From the NCBI GenBank assembly GCA_023251435.1, contig JAHEYU010000007.1, positions 62,001-126,000 of the forward strand: a DNA stretch of 64,000 bases, read 5' to 3'. The DNA comes from Bacteroidota bacterium. GTDB lineage: Bacteria; Bacteroidota; Bacteroidia; Bacteroidales; Prolixibacteraceae. The notes beneath the pieces were generated by a model, which made no database searches, was not told the origin of the DNA, and worked only from the letters and a program-made list of their open reading frames with translations. The stretch's first letter is position 1. Every line of letters begins with the position of its first letter. Position numbers and translations under genes: made by a program. Below, piece by piece: positions 36,779 through 45,881 of the stretch.

Positions 36779-37723
36779 TTATAAAAACCTCACACTCTTG
36801 TATTTCTTACTTCTGTTTTTCCCCAAATCAAGGCTATATCCTAGGTAAATCTCATGAGAACCGTTCCCATAACCTGATAAGGCAGAAGTCATTATGTCGT
36901 AGGCATAACCAATTTTTAGCCCATTTGCCATTTCAAATCCTAAAAGAATCCCAATTGCATCGTTGATGCGATAATTCAACCCAGCAGAAAACCTTTTGTT
37001 GTAAACCAGATCAACGGTTATGTCAGCCTGATAAGCAACCATATCTGTTTTAAACAATACTGAAGGTTGTATTTCAAATAACGGATCAGCCAAACTTAAA
37101 TTGTACCCTGCTGACATATAATAATGTCGTGCCAAAAAAGTTCGGGCCTGGTCAGCAAAAACAATGGAGGCCTGATTCAAATGTGTAACAGAAGCCCCCA
37201 AATAGTATTTATTAGATTTCAGGAATACACCCAGCCCAGCGTCAAGAGCCATCTGACTTACATCGCCTTTTACAACACCCTGATCGCTATCTGCAGGAGT
37301 CCAATAATCTCCTTCAGGAACAAACCAATCGCCATTTATGGCCATGTTATAAAATCCGAAAGAAGCTCCTATCCCCAGATTCCCAAATTTCGTCTTTTTA
37401 ATGTACGCATAATTGAAACTAACCGCAATATTTTTCTGAAATCCTATTTCATCACTGATAATATTCAATCCTACCCCACTATTTATTCCCATCAATTCGG
37501 TTGCCCCTTCAACACTAAATACCAATGTTTTGGCTGCCCCCGGCATTCCATCCCACTGATACCGATTTAATATTAAGCCATTTACCAACCCATTATTACC
37601 TGCATATCCTGGATTAACAGAGAACTGATTTACCCTGTTGAAACTAAACTGCGGGTCTTGTTGAGCAATTGCGGCTAAGATAGCTATTATATATAAAAAT
37701 AAAAAGCAATATATTTTTTTCAT
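36779..37723 (-). CDS. PorP/SprF family T9SS outer-membrane protein
   Basis: 314 residues with signal peptide ending near IAQQ. DPQFSFNRVNQFSVNPGYAG is the typical start of PorP/SprF beta-barrels, and the repeated aromatic/Gly strands and a final aromatic support an outer-membrane barrel. PorP/SprF proteins anchor to the PorK/GldK ring and help attach or export certain cargo. It is the first gene of the porP-gldK-L-M-N operon; I see no confident promoter in the 117-bp upstream gap. Confidence 0.9.
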   Translation of the reverse strand: MKKIYCFLFLYIIAILAAIAQQDPQFSFNRVNQFSVNPGYAGNNGLVNGLILNRYQWDGMPGAAKTLVFSVEGATELMGINSGVGLNIISDEIGFQKNIAVSFNYAYIKKTKFGNLGIGASFGFYNMAINGDWFVPEGDYWTPADSDQGVVKGDVSQMALDAGLGVFLKSNKYYLGASVTHLNQASIVFADQARTFLARHYYMSAGYNLSLADPLFEIQPSVLFKTDMVAYQADITVDLVYNKRFSAGLNYRINDAIGILLGFEMANGLKIGYAYDIMTSALSGYGNGSHEIYLGYSLDLGKNRSKKYKSVRFL

Positions 37724-37840
37724 AAACCCACTGTTGCGTCTTGATTTCGCCCAGATAACGTAAAGTAAAGAAATAAATTTTACTGTACCACAAAAGCGAC
37801 ATAATCTAAAATTACTGAACGCAATAAAAAATCATTTATT

Positions 37841-38995
37841 TTATCTTTTATACATTTTTCTAATATTTTTCCACCATCTGTCGGGAATCTCACCATGTGA
37901 TGCTTTCTTGTAATCTTCTTCATCACAAGGAATTACATACATTCCCTTCTTTTTATTCTCAAAATCGGAGATTTCCATCCACCAACGGCCTGATACCCTG
38001 CTTTGAAAGAACATCAGTGTCATGTTTACATCCGACATATCTACAATAAATTGGTTAAAATCGTCTGTATCATCGAGTGGGTTTTCTGGTTTACGAGTAA
38101 CAAACCCATCAATAAAATGCCAAACAACATGTGCCATCAGCTTCGACGAGCTTCCTGAAAGGTCTTTTTCAGGAATAAGATTGAAAAATCCTGCAATATT
38201 TAACTCGTCGCTCGTGCCGGCGTATCTGGCCAGCTGGCAAGCTTCTTCAGAATAAAGACCATTGGGCGATGCAAACGATTGCCCTGGAGCATCCTGGTAT
38301 CTGATTGCATTCAAATCGAAACTAAATACATGTGCATCACGCAGGATTGGTTCGGCAGATGTAAGATCGTAACGTACTTGTCCGAGTCGCTTTATATCCC
38401 AGTAAAAATTATTAAACTGATCGATTTCAACCGCGTCAACAAAATAATTCTGGTATCCCAAAGCGGTATATGAATACAGATTTTTTTGCTTTTCAAATAT
38501 CAGATTGAGATAATTTTCTGAATTAATGGTTTTTAACCCTTTTCGATAATCAAATTTTGGATCAACCGATACCATATTAAATAGTCTGCCGTCGAACGCT
38601 TTTGTAATTCCAAATGTCAGATCCTGGCTCCCGCCCAATACGATAAGCGTAATTTTTTGCTCAAGGCAATAATCGCAGATATCACGCAACGCAAAATATG
38701 AATCGTTGACAGTATGACCCGATTTCAGATTACCAAGGTCAATTATTTTAAGCCTTGGACCTATACGATTAAGGTTATAAAGGTGTTTTCTGATCTCATC
38801 AGGCGCTTTTCCCGCGCCGGGAATCACCGAATTACGATCCTCTTCAACACCGATAATCACCAATTCTGCCTTTTCAAGTTTGAGTTTTTCCGCATTCTTT
38901 TGAAGCAGTGTTCCCAATGAAAGCTTGTTATTGCACCATTCGGCAGCCTCAAACTTCTCGAAATCAACAGGATTAAAATAATGCTGCAAGTCCAT
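37841..38995 (-). CDS. Arginase/formimidoylglutamase-fold protein with altered metal ligands
   Basis: 384 residues in the ureohydrolase fold, but the metal-binding motifs are changed. The GGxHS motif reads LGGSQDLTFG (His to Gln), DAHxD reads DPKFD (His to Lys) and SxDxDxxDP reads SFDLNAIRYQDAP (second Asp to Asn). So three of six canonical ligands are lost, and arginase-type Mn2 catalysis is unlikely. It is a conserved-looking, full-length reading frame between topA and the T9SS porP gene, which hints at a structural or regulatory role, perhaps linked to T9SS. No signal peptide is seen. Confidence 0.8.
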   Translation of the reverse strand: MDLQHYFNPVDFEKFEAAEWCNNKLSLGTLLQKNAEKLKLEKAELVIIGVEEDRNSVIPGAGKAPDEIRKHLYNLNRIGPRLKIIDLGNLKSGHTVNDSYFALRDICDYCLEQKITLIVLGGSQDLTFGITKAFDGRLFNMVSVDPKFDYRKGLKTINSENYLNLIFEKQKNLYSYTALGYQNYFVDAVEIDQFNNFYWDIKRLGQVRYDLTSAEPILRDAHVFSFDLNAIRYQDAPGQSFASPNGLYSEEACQLARYAGTSDELNIAGFFNLIPEKDLSGSSSKLMAHVVWHFIDGFVTRKPENPLDDTDDFNQFIVDMSDVNMTLMFFQSRVSGRWWMEISDFENKKKGMYVIPCDEEDYKKASHGEIPDRWWKNIRKMYKR

Positions 38996-39032
38996 TTACA
39001 AATTTTTATCAAGCTCTGAAAATACGCTTTTA

Positions 39033-39065
39033 AACAAAACGGGCAAGCAGAAAACTGCTTACCCG
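39033..39065 (-). terminator. Intrinsic terminator of topA
   Basis: On the minus strand an 11-bp stem (CGGGTAAGCAG with CTGCTTGCCCG, one wobble) around TTTT lies at 39040-39065 and is followed by TTTTGTTT. It starts 7 bp after the topA stop. Confidence 0.75.
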
Positions 39066-39071
39066 AAAAAT

Positions 39072-41396
39072 TTATTTCTTACGTCCTTTTTTTGCCACCG
39101 GTTGCTTTTCAATCAGCTGTAAACAATCAGCTAGTGTAAGTGCAGCAGCATCAGTTCCTTTAGGGATTTTATAATTGTTCTTTTTAAATGAAATATACGG
39201 TCCCCACCGGCCATTCAAAAGTTTAACTTCCTGATTTTCATCAAAAACTTTAATTACTGCATTTTTATCTTTTTCACGTTTTGCATCTATCAACTCAATT
39301 GCCCGCTCAAGTATAACGGTATAGGGATCGTCCACATCTTTTTCGAGCGAAACAAAAATACTGTTGTGCCTTATATAGGGGCCAAACCGTCCAATGGCGA
39401 CAGTCACCGATTTTCCTTCATAGTCGCCAATATTCCGGGGCAGTTTAAACAATTCGAGGGCATCTTCAATTGTAATTGTCTCTAAATGTTGTCCTGCACG
39501 GAGACTTGCAAACAGTGGTTTTTCACCACCTTCGACCACCTCGCCCAATTGGGCAACCGGACCAAAACGACCTATTTTAACCGATAATTCCTTGCCTGTA
39601 GTTGGATCAACGCCCAAAACTCTGACACCATTTGTTCGTTCGGCATCATTCAGTGCGCCTTCAACCCTGGCATGAAACGGATCATAAAAGCTGCGGATCA
39701 TATCATTCCAGACCAATTCCCCTTCAGCAATTTCATCAAATTCTAATTCTACTTTGGCCGTAAAATTATAATCCATGATTAAATCGAAATATTTAAGCAA
39801 AAAATCGGTCACCACCATTCCAATATCAGTTGGAAATAATTTGGATTTTTCGGCACCGGTTTGCTCTGTTTTATTTTTATCGGATATTTTTTGTCCTGAT
39901 AACGTAAGTTCACTAAATGTCCGCTCTGTTCCGGGTCGGTCTTCCTTTACAACATAGCCGCGATTTTGAACCGTAGTAATGATTGGTGCATAAGTTGAAG
40001 GTCTTCCGATTCCTTGCTCTTCCAGTTTCTTTACCAGACTTGCTTCGGTGTATCGTGGTGGTTTCAGTGTAAAACGCTCGGTCGCATGAATTTTATCGGG
40101 TCGAAGCACTTGATTTACAGTAAGTGGAGGCAATAATCCTTTTGTTCCGCCATTCTGATCTTCATCGTCGTCTGATTCGATATAAACTCTTAAAAAACCA
40201 TCGAAGATTAACACTTCGCCCGAGGCAATAAATTTTTCAGGAGTTGTTGAAATATTAATGGTTACTGTAGTTTTTTCGAGCTCAGCTTCGGCCATTTGCG
40301 AGGCAATGGTACGCTTCCAAATTAATTCGTACAGTCGTTTTTCCTGACTGGTTCCTGAAATTTCCTCATGATCGATGTATGACGGGCGAATCGCTTCATG
40401 CGCTTCCTGTGCACCTTTCGACTTATTTTTGTATTGCCTGAACTGGTGATATTTTTCGCCCAATGTTCCGACAATTTTCTGTTTGGTTGTTTCGATTGCC
40501 AAACCCGAAAGAGTTACCGAGTCGGTACGCATATAGGTAATTTTACCCGATTCGTACAATTTCTGGGCAACGCTCATGGTTTGTGAAACCGAAAATCCAA
40601 GCTTCCGACTGGCTTCCTGTTGCAACGTTGATGTAGTAAATGGTGGTGCCGGCGATCTTCGTCCCGGCTTCTTAACTACATCAGCAATATCAAATTCAGC
40701 ATTTTTACACTTTTCAAGAAAAGCATAAGCTTCTTCTTTGGTGTCGAACCTTTTGCTTAATTCGGCTTTCAGCTCCGAAATTTTACCGTCCTTTTCAGGA
40801 ACCAGAAAACTGGTAGATACCCGATAGGCTGAAGTTGATGTGAAGTTGATTATTTCGCGTTCACGTTCGACAATAAAACGCACAGCTACTGACTGAACAC
40901 GACCTGCAGAGAGCGATGGCTTAACTTTTTTCCACAAAACCGGAGAAACCTCGAAACCCACAATACGGTCGAGTACCCTGCGGGCCTGCTGCGCATTTAC
41001 CAGATTAATGTCTAAAGGCCGTGGATTTTGAACAGCCTTCATAATTGCATCCTTGGTAATTTCGTGAAAAACAATTCGTTTGGTTCTTTCCGGGTCAAGG
41101 TTCAATGTTTCCATTAAATGCCACGAAATGGCTTCCCCTTCGCGGTCCTCGTCAGATGCGAGCCAAATGGTCTTCGATTCTTTTGCTAATTTCTTTAATT
41201 CTGCAACCAACTTTTTCTTGTCAGCAGAAATTTCGTATTTCGGAGTGAAATCGTTTTGAATGTCAATTCCAAAATCCTTTTTCTCGAGATCCCTGATGTG
41301 CCCCATGCTGGAGGTTACAAAAAAATCTTTTCCCAAAAATTTCTCAATCGTTTTTGCTTTGGCAGGTGACTCAACAATGACCAGATTTTCGTACAT
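39072..41396 (-). CDS. topA: DNA topoisomerase I
   Basis: 774 residues. VIVESPAKAKTIEKFLG near residue 6 and SDEDREGEAISWHL near 80 are the Toprim site; ITYMRTDSVTLS near 290 contains the active-site Tyr. The C-terminal part has three short repeats (KIGRFGP, AIGRFGP and NGRWGP) of the Topo_C type and a lysine-rich end, and lacks Cys4 zinc fingers, as usual for Bacteroidota TopA. It relaxes negative supercoils. It lies upstream of the ureohydrolase-like gene, with a terminator between them. Confidence 0.96.
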   Translation of the reverse strand: MYENLVIVESPAKAKTIEKFLGKDFFVTSSMGHIRDLEKKDFGIDIQNDFTPKYEISADKKKLVAELKKLAKESKTIWLASDEDREGEAISWHLMETLNLDPERTKRIVFHEITKDAIMKAVQNPRPLDINLVNAQQARRVLDRIVGFEVSPVLWKKVKPSLSAGRVQSVAVRFIVEREREIINFTSTSAYRVSTSFLVPEKDGKISELKAELSKRFDTKEEAYAFLEKCKNAEFDIADVVKKPGRRSPAPPFTTSTLQQEASRKLGFSVSQTMSVAQKLYESGKITYMRTDSVTLSGLAIETTKQKIVGTLGEKYHQFRQYKNKSKGAQEAHEAIRPSYIDHEEISGTSQEKRLYELIWKRTIASQMAEAELEKTTVTINISTTPEKFIASGEVLIFDGFLRVYIESDDDEDQNGGTKGLLPPLTVNQVLRPDKIHATERFTLKPPRYTEASLVKKLEEQGIGRPSTYAPIITTVQNRGYVVKEDRPGTERTFSELTLSGQKISDKNKTEQTGAEKSKLFPTDIGMVVTDFLLKYFDLIMDYNFTAKVELEFDEIAEGELVWNDMIRSFYDPFHARVEGALNDAERTNGVRVLGVDPTTGKELSVKIGRFGPVAQLGEVVEGGEKPLFASLRAGQHLETITIEDALELFKLPRNIGDYEGKSVTVAIGRFGPYIRHNSIFVSLEKDVDDPYTVILERAIELIDAKREKDKNAVIKVFDENQEVKLLNGRWGPYISFKKNNYKIPKGTDAAALTLADCLQLIEKQPVAKKGRKK

Positions 41397-41772
41397 ATAT
41401 CGTTTTATTATTCGTACTAACCCAAAATTTTGTGCAAATTAAAGAAAAGGAAACGCTAAGTTCAAAATTAAATCCAATAAATTTTAAAATCATATTTATT
41501 TGAAAATGATTTATTTATTCATTCTTTACTACAAAAATGTATGATTTCAAGCACTCACAAAGCCCTTGTCAGCACCTTATATCCAATCAGAAAAAGCCAA
41601 CATTAAGGAACTATCAATGTGATCGTTATAGCGTGTTTTATCAAAAGGCAAACCCTCAATTACGTGATTCGTTTCATTCATTACAATTTCGGGTTTTATC
41701 TGCTCAGTTAAGACAAATGGAATTAGATTGGGTTTCATTATCTTTGCCAACTTAAAACGAAATCATTTCTGA
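41397..41772. other. 376-bp divergent intergenic region between topA and PBP1A
   Basis: AT-rich gap between two divergent genes. It contains the PBP1A -7 element TATCTTTG at 41739-41746 and, on the other strand, a weak TTAATTTG match at 41435-41442 for topA. An open frame at 41537-41755 has no visible signal or conserved pattern and is not called. I see no RNA gene or repeat. Confidence 0.5.
41739..41746 (+). promoter_or_regulatory. Bacteroidota -7 element (TATCTTTG) of the PBP1A gene
   Basis: Full TAnnTTTG match 26 bp before the ATG at 41773. A -33 TTTG at the expected spacing is not evident. Confidence 0.5.
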
Positions 41773-44121
41773 ATGGAAAAAGATATTACTGTATATAAAA
41801 AGTATATCCGCAATTTTTGGATTATATATGCATCGGGCGTTGTAGCCGTTATGCTGCTGTTCTTTGTAATTGCTGAAGGATGGCTTGGTACTATGCCAAC
41901 TTTCGAAGATCTGGAAAATCCTGAAAACCTTTTGGCTTCGGAAGTAGTTTCGGCTGATCAAGTTGTTTTAGGCAAATACTTTTTCAAGGAAAACAGAAGC
42001 TTTGTAAGTTACGAGGAATTTAATCCGGAATTATTGAATGCACTGGTTGCTACCGAAGATGTCAGATTTTTCAGCCATTCAGGAATTGATGCCCGTGGAT
42101 TGATAAGGGTCGTTAAAGGAATTATGACTGCCAATACCAGTTCGGGAGGAGGAAGTACGATTAGCCAACAGCTGGCTAAAATGCTCTTTCCGCGTGATAA
42201 CCTCGACAATAAGTTTGAACTCATCATGCGGAAATTTAAAGAATGGGTGATCGCAGTAAAAATTGAAAAAAGCTATACCAAGGAAGAAATCCTCACGATG
42301 TACCTGAATAAGTACGACTTCCTGAACCTGGCTGTCGGGATAAAATCGGCTTCTGCCGTCTATTTTAATACTACTCCCGATTCGCTTAGGCTCGAACAGG
42401 CTGCAATGTTGGTTGGGATGGCAAAAAATTCATCGCTTTACAATCCTGTCAGACGACCGGAACTTACTCTTCAGCGCCGGAATGTAGTTTTGTCGCAAAT
42501 GGCAAAATACGGTTATATTTCCAAATCAGTTCGCGATTCGGCCAAAGCGCTGCCGTTGGGACTTGATTACCACAAAGTTGATTTCAAAACCGGACTTGCT
42601 CCTTACTTCAGAGAATACCTGCGCATAGCGATGAATGCCAACAAACCAGATCGGGCTGACTACCGTGGCTGGCAAATTCAGAAATACAGAGAAGACTCGG
42701 TTGAGTGGGTAAATAACCCGCTTTATGGCTGGTGCAATAAAAATAAAAAAGCCGATGGCACACCCTATAATTTATACCGGGATGGCATCCGGATTATTAC
42801 CACCATCGATTCGCGGATGCAGCAATATGCTGAAGATGCTTTGACGACTCACCTCCGGAATAACTTACAGCCTTCGTTCAACAAGCATCTTAAAAAGCTT
42901 AAAAACAAACCGTTCTCGAACGATTTAACTGCGGAGGCTGTCGAAAATATCATCGACCAATCGATAAAACAAACCGAACGATACCGGCTTGCCAAATTAA
43001 GTGGCAAATCGTGGGAAGAGATTAAAAAGATATTCGATACTCCGGCAGAAATGACTGTTTATACCTATAAAGGCGATCGGGATACTTCAATGACTCCAAA
43101 AGACTCATTGAAATATTACTACAGCATTCTGCGTTCGTCTTTCATGTCGATGGAAATAAAAACAGGCCACGTAAAAGCTTATGTTGGTGGCGCAGATTAC
43201 CGTCATTTTATGTACGACATGGTTAAAGGCGGGAAGCGACAAGTTGGATCAACAGTGAAGCCATTTTTATATACGCTTGCTATGCAGAACGGCCTTTCGC
43301 CTTGTAGTAAAGTGCCCAATGTAAAACAGTCTTTTATTTTACCTGATGGTGTAATCTGGGAAGCCAAAAACTCGTCGAAAACTAAATTCGACGATAAAAT
43401 GGTTACCTTAAAATGGGGATTGGCGCATTCGGTGAATCAGGTTTCGGCCTGGGTGATGAAACAATACAACCCACAATCGGTGGTTGATGTGATGAAAAAA
43501 ATGGGTATTTACAGTCCGATTGATCCGGTACCCTCCATGTTTCTTGGCACTTCGGATGTTACACTTTACGAGATGATTGGCGCGTACAGTACATTTGCGA
43601 ATAAAGGGGTGTACACACAGCCAATTTTTGTAACGCAGATTGAAGACCGGCATGGAAATATAATTTCAACATTCAGACCGGAAAGGCATGATGCCATTGA
43701 TGAAGAAACTGCTTACCTGATGATTGAACTGATGCGCGGGGTGGTTGATGCGGGCTCGGGAGGAAGACTGCGCTGGAAACCTGAATATGGCGGATTTAAA
43801 GGCCAGATTGCGGCTAAAACGGGTACTACCCAAAATCAATCGGATGGCTGGTTTATTGGAATTACACCTCAACTGGTAAATGGCTCGTGGACAGGAGGAG
43901 AATTGAGAAGTATCCATTTCGAAGACCTTCAGTCGGGACAGGGAGCAAGTATGGCCCTGCCAATATGGGGATATTATATGCGAAAAGTTTATGCCGACCG
44001 CAACTTGCCTTACCGTGATGAATTAGAATTTGAACGGCCTGTTAATTTTTCGGTGAACATTAATTGCGACGATCCGGAAAGCATTGAACAAAGCCTTGAC
44101 ACTTCAGAAGATTTCTTTTAG
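41773..44121 (+). CDS. Penicillin-binding protein 1A (bifunctional peptidoglycan synthase)
   Basis: 782 residues: a short cytoplasmic start, one transmembrane helix (about 15-37), a GT51 glycosyltransferase domain with EDVRFFSHSGID (catalytic Glu) and GGSTISQQLAKM, then a transpeptidase domain with GSTVKPF (SxxK near residue 494), SVNQ (SxN) and KTGTTQN. It polymerises lipid II and crosslinks glycan strands. It is monocistronic with its own promoter and terminator. Confidence 0.95.
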   Translation: MEKDITVYKKYIRNFWIIYASGVVAVMLLFFVIAEGWLGTMPTFEDLENPENLLASEVVSADQVVLGKYFFKENRSFVSYEEFNPELLNALVATEDVRFFSHSGIDARGLIRVVKGIMTANTSSGGGSTISQQLAKMLFPRDNLDNKFELIMRKFKEWVIAVKIEKSYTKEEILTMYLNKYDFLNLAVGIKSASAVYFNTTPDSLRLEQAAMLVGMAKNSSLYNPVRRPELTLQRRNVVLSQMAKYGYISKSVRDSAKALPLGLDYHKVDFKTGLAPYFREYLRIAMNANKPDRADYRGWQIQKYREDSVEWVNNPLYGWCNKNKKADGTPYNLYRDGIRIITTIDSRMQQYAEDALTTHLRNNLQPSFNKHLKKLKNKPFSNDLTAEAVENIIDQSIKQTERYRLAKLSGKSWEEIKKIFDTPAEMTVYTYKGDRDTSMTPKDSLKYYYSILRSSFMSMEIKTGHVKAYVGGADYRHFMYDMVKGGKRQVGSTVKPFLYTLAMQNGLSPCSKVPNVKQSFILPDGVIWEAKNSSKTKFDDKMVTLKWGLAHSVNQVSAWVMKQYNPQSVVDVMKKMGIYSPIDPVPSMFLGTSDVTLYEMIGAYSTFANKGVYTQPIFVTQIEDRHGNIISTFRPERHDAIDEETAYLMIELMRGVVDAGSGGRLRWKPEYGGFKGQIAAKTGTTQNQSDGWFIGITPQLVNGSWTGGELRSIHFEDLQSGQGASMALPIWGYYMRKVYADRNLPYRDELEFERPVNFSVNINCDDPESIEQSLDTSEDFF

Positions 44122-44123
44122 GC

Positions 44124-44183
44124 AAAAAAAATCGGAGTGCCTGAAAGTGATTTTGAATCAACTTTAGGCACTCCGATTTTTTA
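44124..44183 (+). terminator. Intrinsic terminator after PBP1A
   Basis: A long stem of about 20 bp, ATCGGAGTGCCT with AGGCACTCCGAT plus AAAGT/ACTTT, followed by a run of T. Confidence 0.85.
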
Positions 44184-44226
44184 TTCGTTCAGCTATTTTT
44201 TCTAAATCTAATGTCAGTTCTCGTTC

Positions 44227-44293
44227 AGTCGACATTGTCACTTGTGGTCATTCATTGTTTCAACAAATGACTACTAATGACCATTTAATGACT
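44227..44293. repeat. Palindromic element with AGTCATT half-sites (copy A)
   Basis: An imperfect inverted repeat built from short AGTCATT-like units: GGTCATT on the left and AATGACT, AATGACC, AATGACT on the right, with AAATGACTACTAA in the centre-right. The same core and half-sites recur in the gap at 53967-54056. It may be a dispersed repeat or a multi-site protein-binding region; it lies between convergent genes. Confidence 0.5.
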
Positions 44294-44335
44294 GAAGGTT
44301 GAAGGTTAAGCATCACAAATCGGATACTTATTTCT

Positions 44336-45373
44336 TTAATTTCCGCTTTCGAGTTGTTTGTTGATTTTATCGTTTATTTTCTGACTTGGGAATTCAAGAG
44401 AATAAATCATGGCTTCTACCTGGCGCAAATAGTTACGTTTATTGTTTTTCGGGGCATAAACATGACCCTCAACAGTCACAATCCGTCGGCGACTTGCATC
44501 CAGAACCGAAAGGCTCACATACGGCCCACCCATAAAATCTTTTTGAACTTTCCATAAACCGCGCATCTCCGAAGCGTAATTTCCATTGTGATTCAGCACA
44601 TTAAAATCCTGTGGTAATTCCATTTCGGTGGTCATGTAACTTCCGGGAAGAGCGCCGGGCAGGTTTGCTTTCAACACCAGATTACGTTTGCTAAGCTGAT
44701 AATTTAGCGTGAAGGTACTGTCAGAGTCGTACGGATAAGTATAAACAACAATACTTTGGTAAAGCAACTGGGTATCATATCTTATCCATACAAAATTTGA
44801 ATCTTTCTTTACAATTTTAAATCCTGTTGGTACATTCAATTTAATATCAAAATCCTCCAGCAATTGATTATAAACTGTCTTTTCACGAGCATCGAAATAG
44901 GTCTTTTTTAGGCGATCTCTTTCTGCCTTCAGGAACAATCCAATAATTTTATCGCTGTTTGCCTTAAATATTTCTTCAAAGTTTTCAGGAGAACTGGCCT
45001 GGATATTTACCACAGCCTGCGGATAAGCCCAGGTGTCTTTGGTAAATTCAACTTTTGGTTCGGTAAACGAAGGGGAAATTTTTACAGTAATGATATTCCT
45101 GCTTGATTTGAACAAATTAATAAATGCATCGGGAGGTACATTTATCAGCGAGAAAATGGGCTCTTCCTGAGGAAGCGATGATTGAGCCTGAGCGAGGGTT
45201 TGCCTAAGAAGTGAACCAACCTGCCCTTTCCAGGTTTCTTGTCCGATTACAATTACAATTTCGTTTGCCTTACCAGTGATAGTATCCATTTTGGCTCCCG
45301 GTTTCATATCGCACGAAACCAAAATAACCGACAATAAAAGCAAGGCGGTAAATTTCAAATTAATTCGTTTCAT
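44336..45373 (-). CDS. DUF4837 family lipoprotein
   Basis: 345 residues with lipobox LVSC near residue 21. TGKANEIVIVIGQETWKG near residue 33 and the later block on WAYPQAVVNIQA and NPGALPGSY-like segments (PGALPGSYMTTEM) are the pattern of DUF4837, an uncharacterised Bacteroidota family. No catalytic motif can be assigned. Probably anchored in the periplasm or outer membrane. It stands alone after a 253-bp gap from tatA. Confidence 0.8.
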   Translation of the reverse strand: MKRINLKFTALLLLSVILVSCDMKPGAKMDTITGKANEIVIVIGQETWKGQVGSLLRQTLAQAQSSLPQEEPIFSLINVPPDAFINLFKSSRNIITVKISPSFTEPKVEFTKDTWAYPQAVVNIQASSPENFEEIFKANSDKIIGLFLKAERDRLKKTYFDAREKTVYNQLLEDFDIKLNVPTGFKIVKKDSNFVWIRYDTQLLYQSIVVYTYPYDSDSTFTLNYQLSKRNLVLKANLPGALPGSYMTTEMELPQDFNVLNHNGNYASEMRGLWKVQKDFMGGPYVSLSVLDASRRRIVTVEGHVYAPKNNKRNYLRQVEAMIYSLEFPSQKINDKINKQLESGN

Positions 45374-45498
45374 AGGAATAAAATTTTGTGTGTGATTCCG
45401 ACATCAAAAACCTTACCAGAACATCTTCTGATAATTATACCGATTGAAGAAATATAACAGTCCAATCTTCGCAAACTCGATTGGCCTTAACATTTCTA

Positions 45499-45565
45499 TT
45501 CATCGGCATTATACCAGATGCGTCTTTGGACTGATTTGGAATTGCATTTGGTATAATACGATGAA
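45499..45565. repeat. Long inverted repeat with ATTATACC arms
   Basis: Left arm 45499-45521 (TTCATCGGCATTATACCAG then ATGC) and right arm 45544-45565 are reverse complements with one base gap and two differences, around a 22-nt loop. A related but more degenerate palindrome with ATACCA/TGGTAT arms is at 52054-52101, and a single AATTATACC half-site is at about 45434. A dispersed palindromic repeat is likely. It has no T tract, so it is not an ordinary terminator. Confidence 0.55.
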
Positions 45566-45591
45566 CGACAAGTTGCAATAAAAGAAAACGA

Positions 45592-45617
45592 CAAAAAAAA
45601 ACCCGCTGACCGCGGGA
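45592..45617 (-). terminator. Intrinsic terminator of tatA
   Basis: On the minus strand CCCGC-GGTCA-GCGGG (stem within 45602-45616) is followed by about ten T, 10 bp after the tatA stop. Confidence 0.85.
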
Positions 45618-45626
45618 ATTTTTTAT

Positions 45627-45824
45627 TTATTTTTCAATCTTCTCTGTGTCTTTTTTTGCTTCGTTTTCGTCAGTTTTCGATGCATTTTTAAATTCCTTTA
45701 TCCCCTTGCCAAGGCCTTTCATCAATTCAGGAATTTTGGTTCCGCCGAACATCAGTACAACCACGACCAATACTACAATAAGTTCCTGAGGTCCAATAAT
45801 ACCGGCAATTACTAATAAGTTCAT
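45627..45824 (-). CDS. tatA: Sec-independent protein translocase TatA
   Basis: 65 residues. One N-terminal transmembrane helix ([18 protein letters not shown]) followed by the conserved hinge and amphipathic helix [19 protein letters not shown], then a charged tail, the standard TatA/E layout. It forms the pore component for folded twin-arginine substrates. TatC is not in the window. A predicted Tat substrate, the GH36-like protein at 55731, is encoded 10 kb away. Confidence 0.93.
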   Translation of the reverse strand: MNLLVIAGIIGPQELIVVLVVVVLMFGGTKIPELMKGLGKGIKEFKNASKTDENEAKKDTEKIEK

Positions 45825-45850
45825 ACTATTAAAGTTTAAATGGTTTCGTG

Positions 45851-45878
45851 CAAAAATAACAAAATTTATTACTCCAAA
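45851..45878 (-). promoter_or_regulatory. tatA promoter (TTTG - 16 bp - TATTTTTG)
   Basis: On the minus strand TTTG (45878-45875) and TATTTTTG (45858-45851) are 16 bp apart, 26 bp before the tatA ATG. It lies in the short gap after rseP, so tatA can be expressed apart from the rseP operon. Confidence 0.55.
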
Positions 45879-45881
45879 TAT

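Noticed and set aside
41537-41755. 72-residue open frame in the topA/PBP1A gap
   Set aside because: Overlaps the PBP1A promoter, no signal peptide or conserved pattern.
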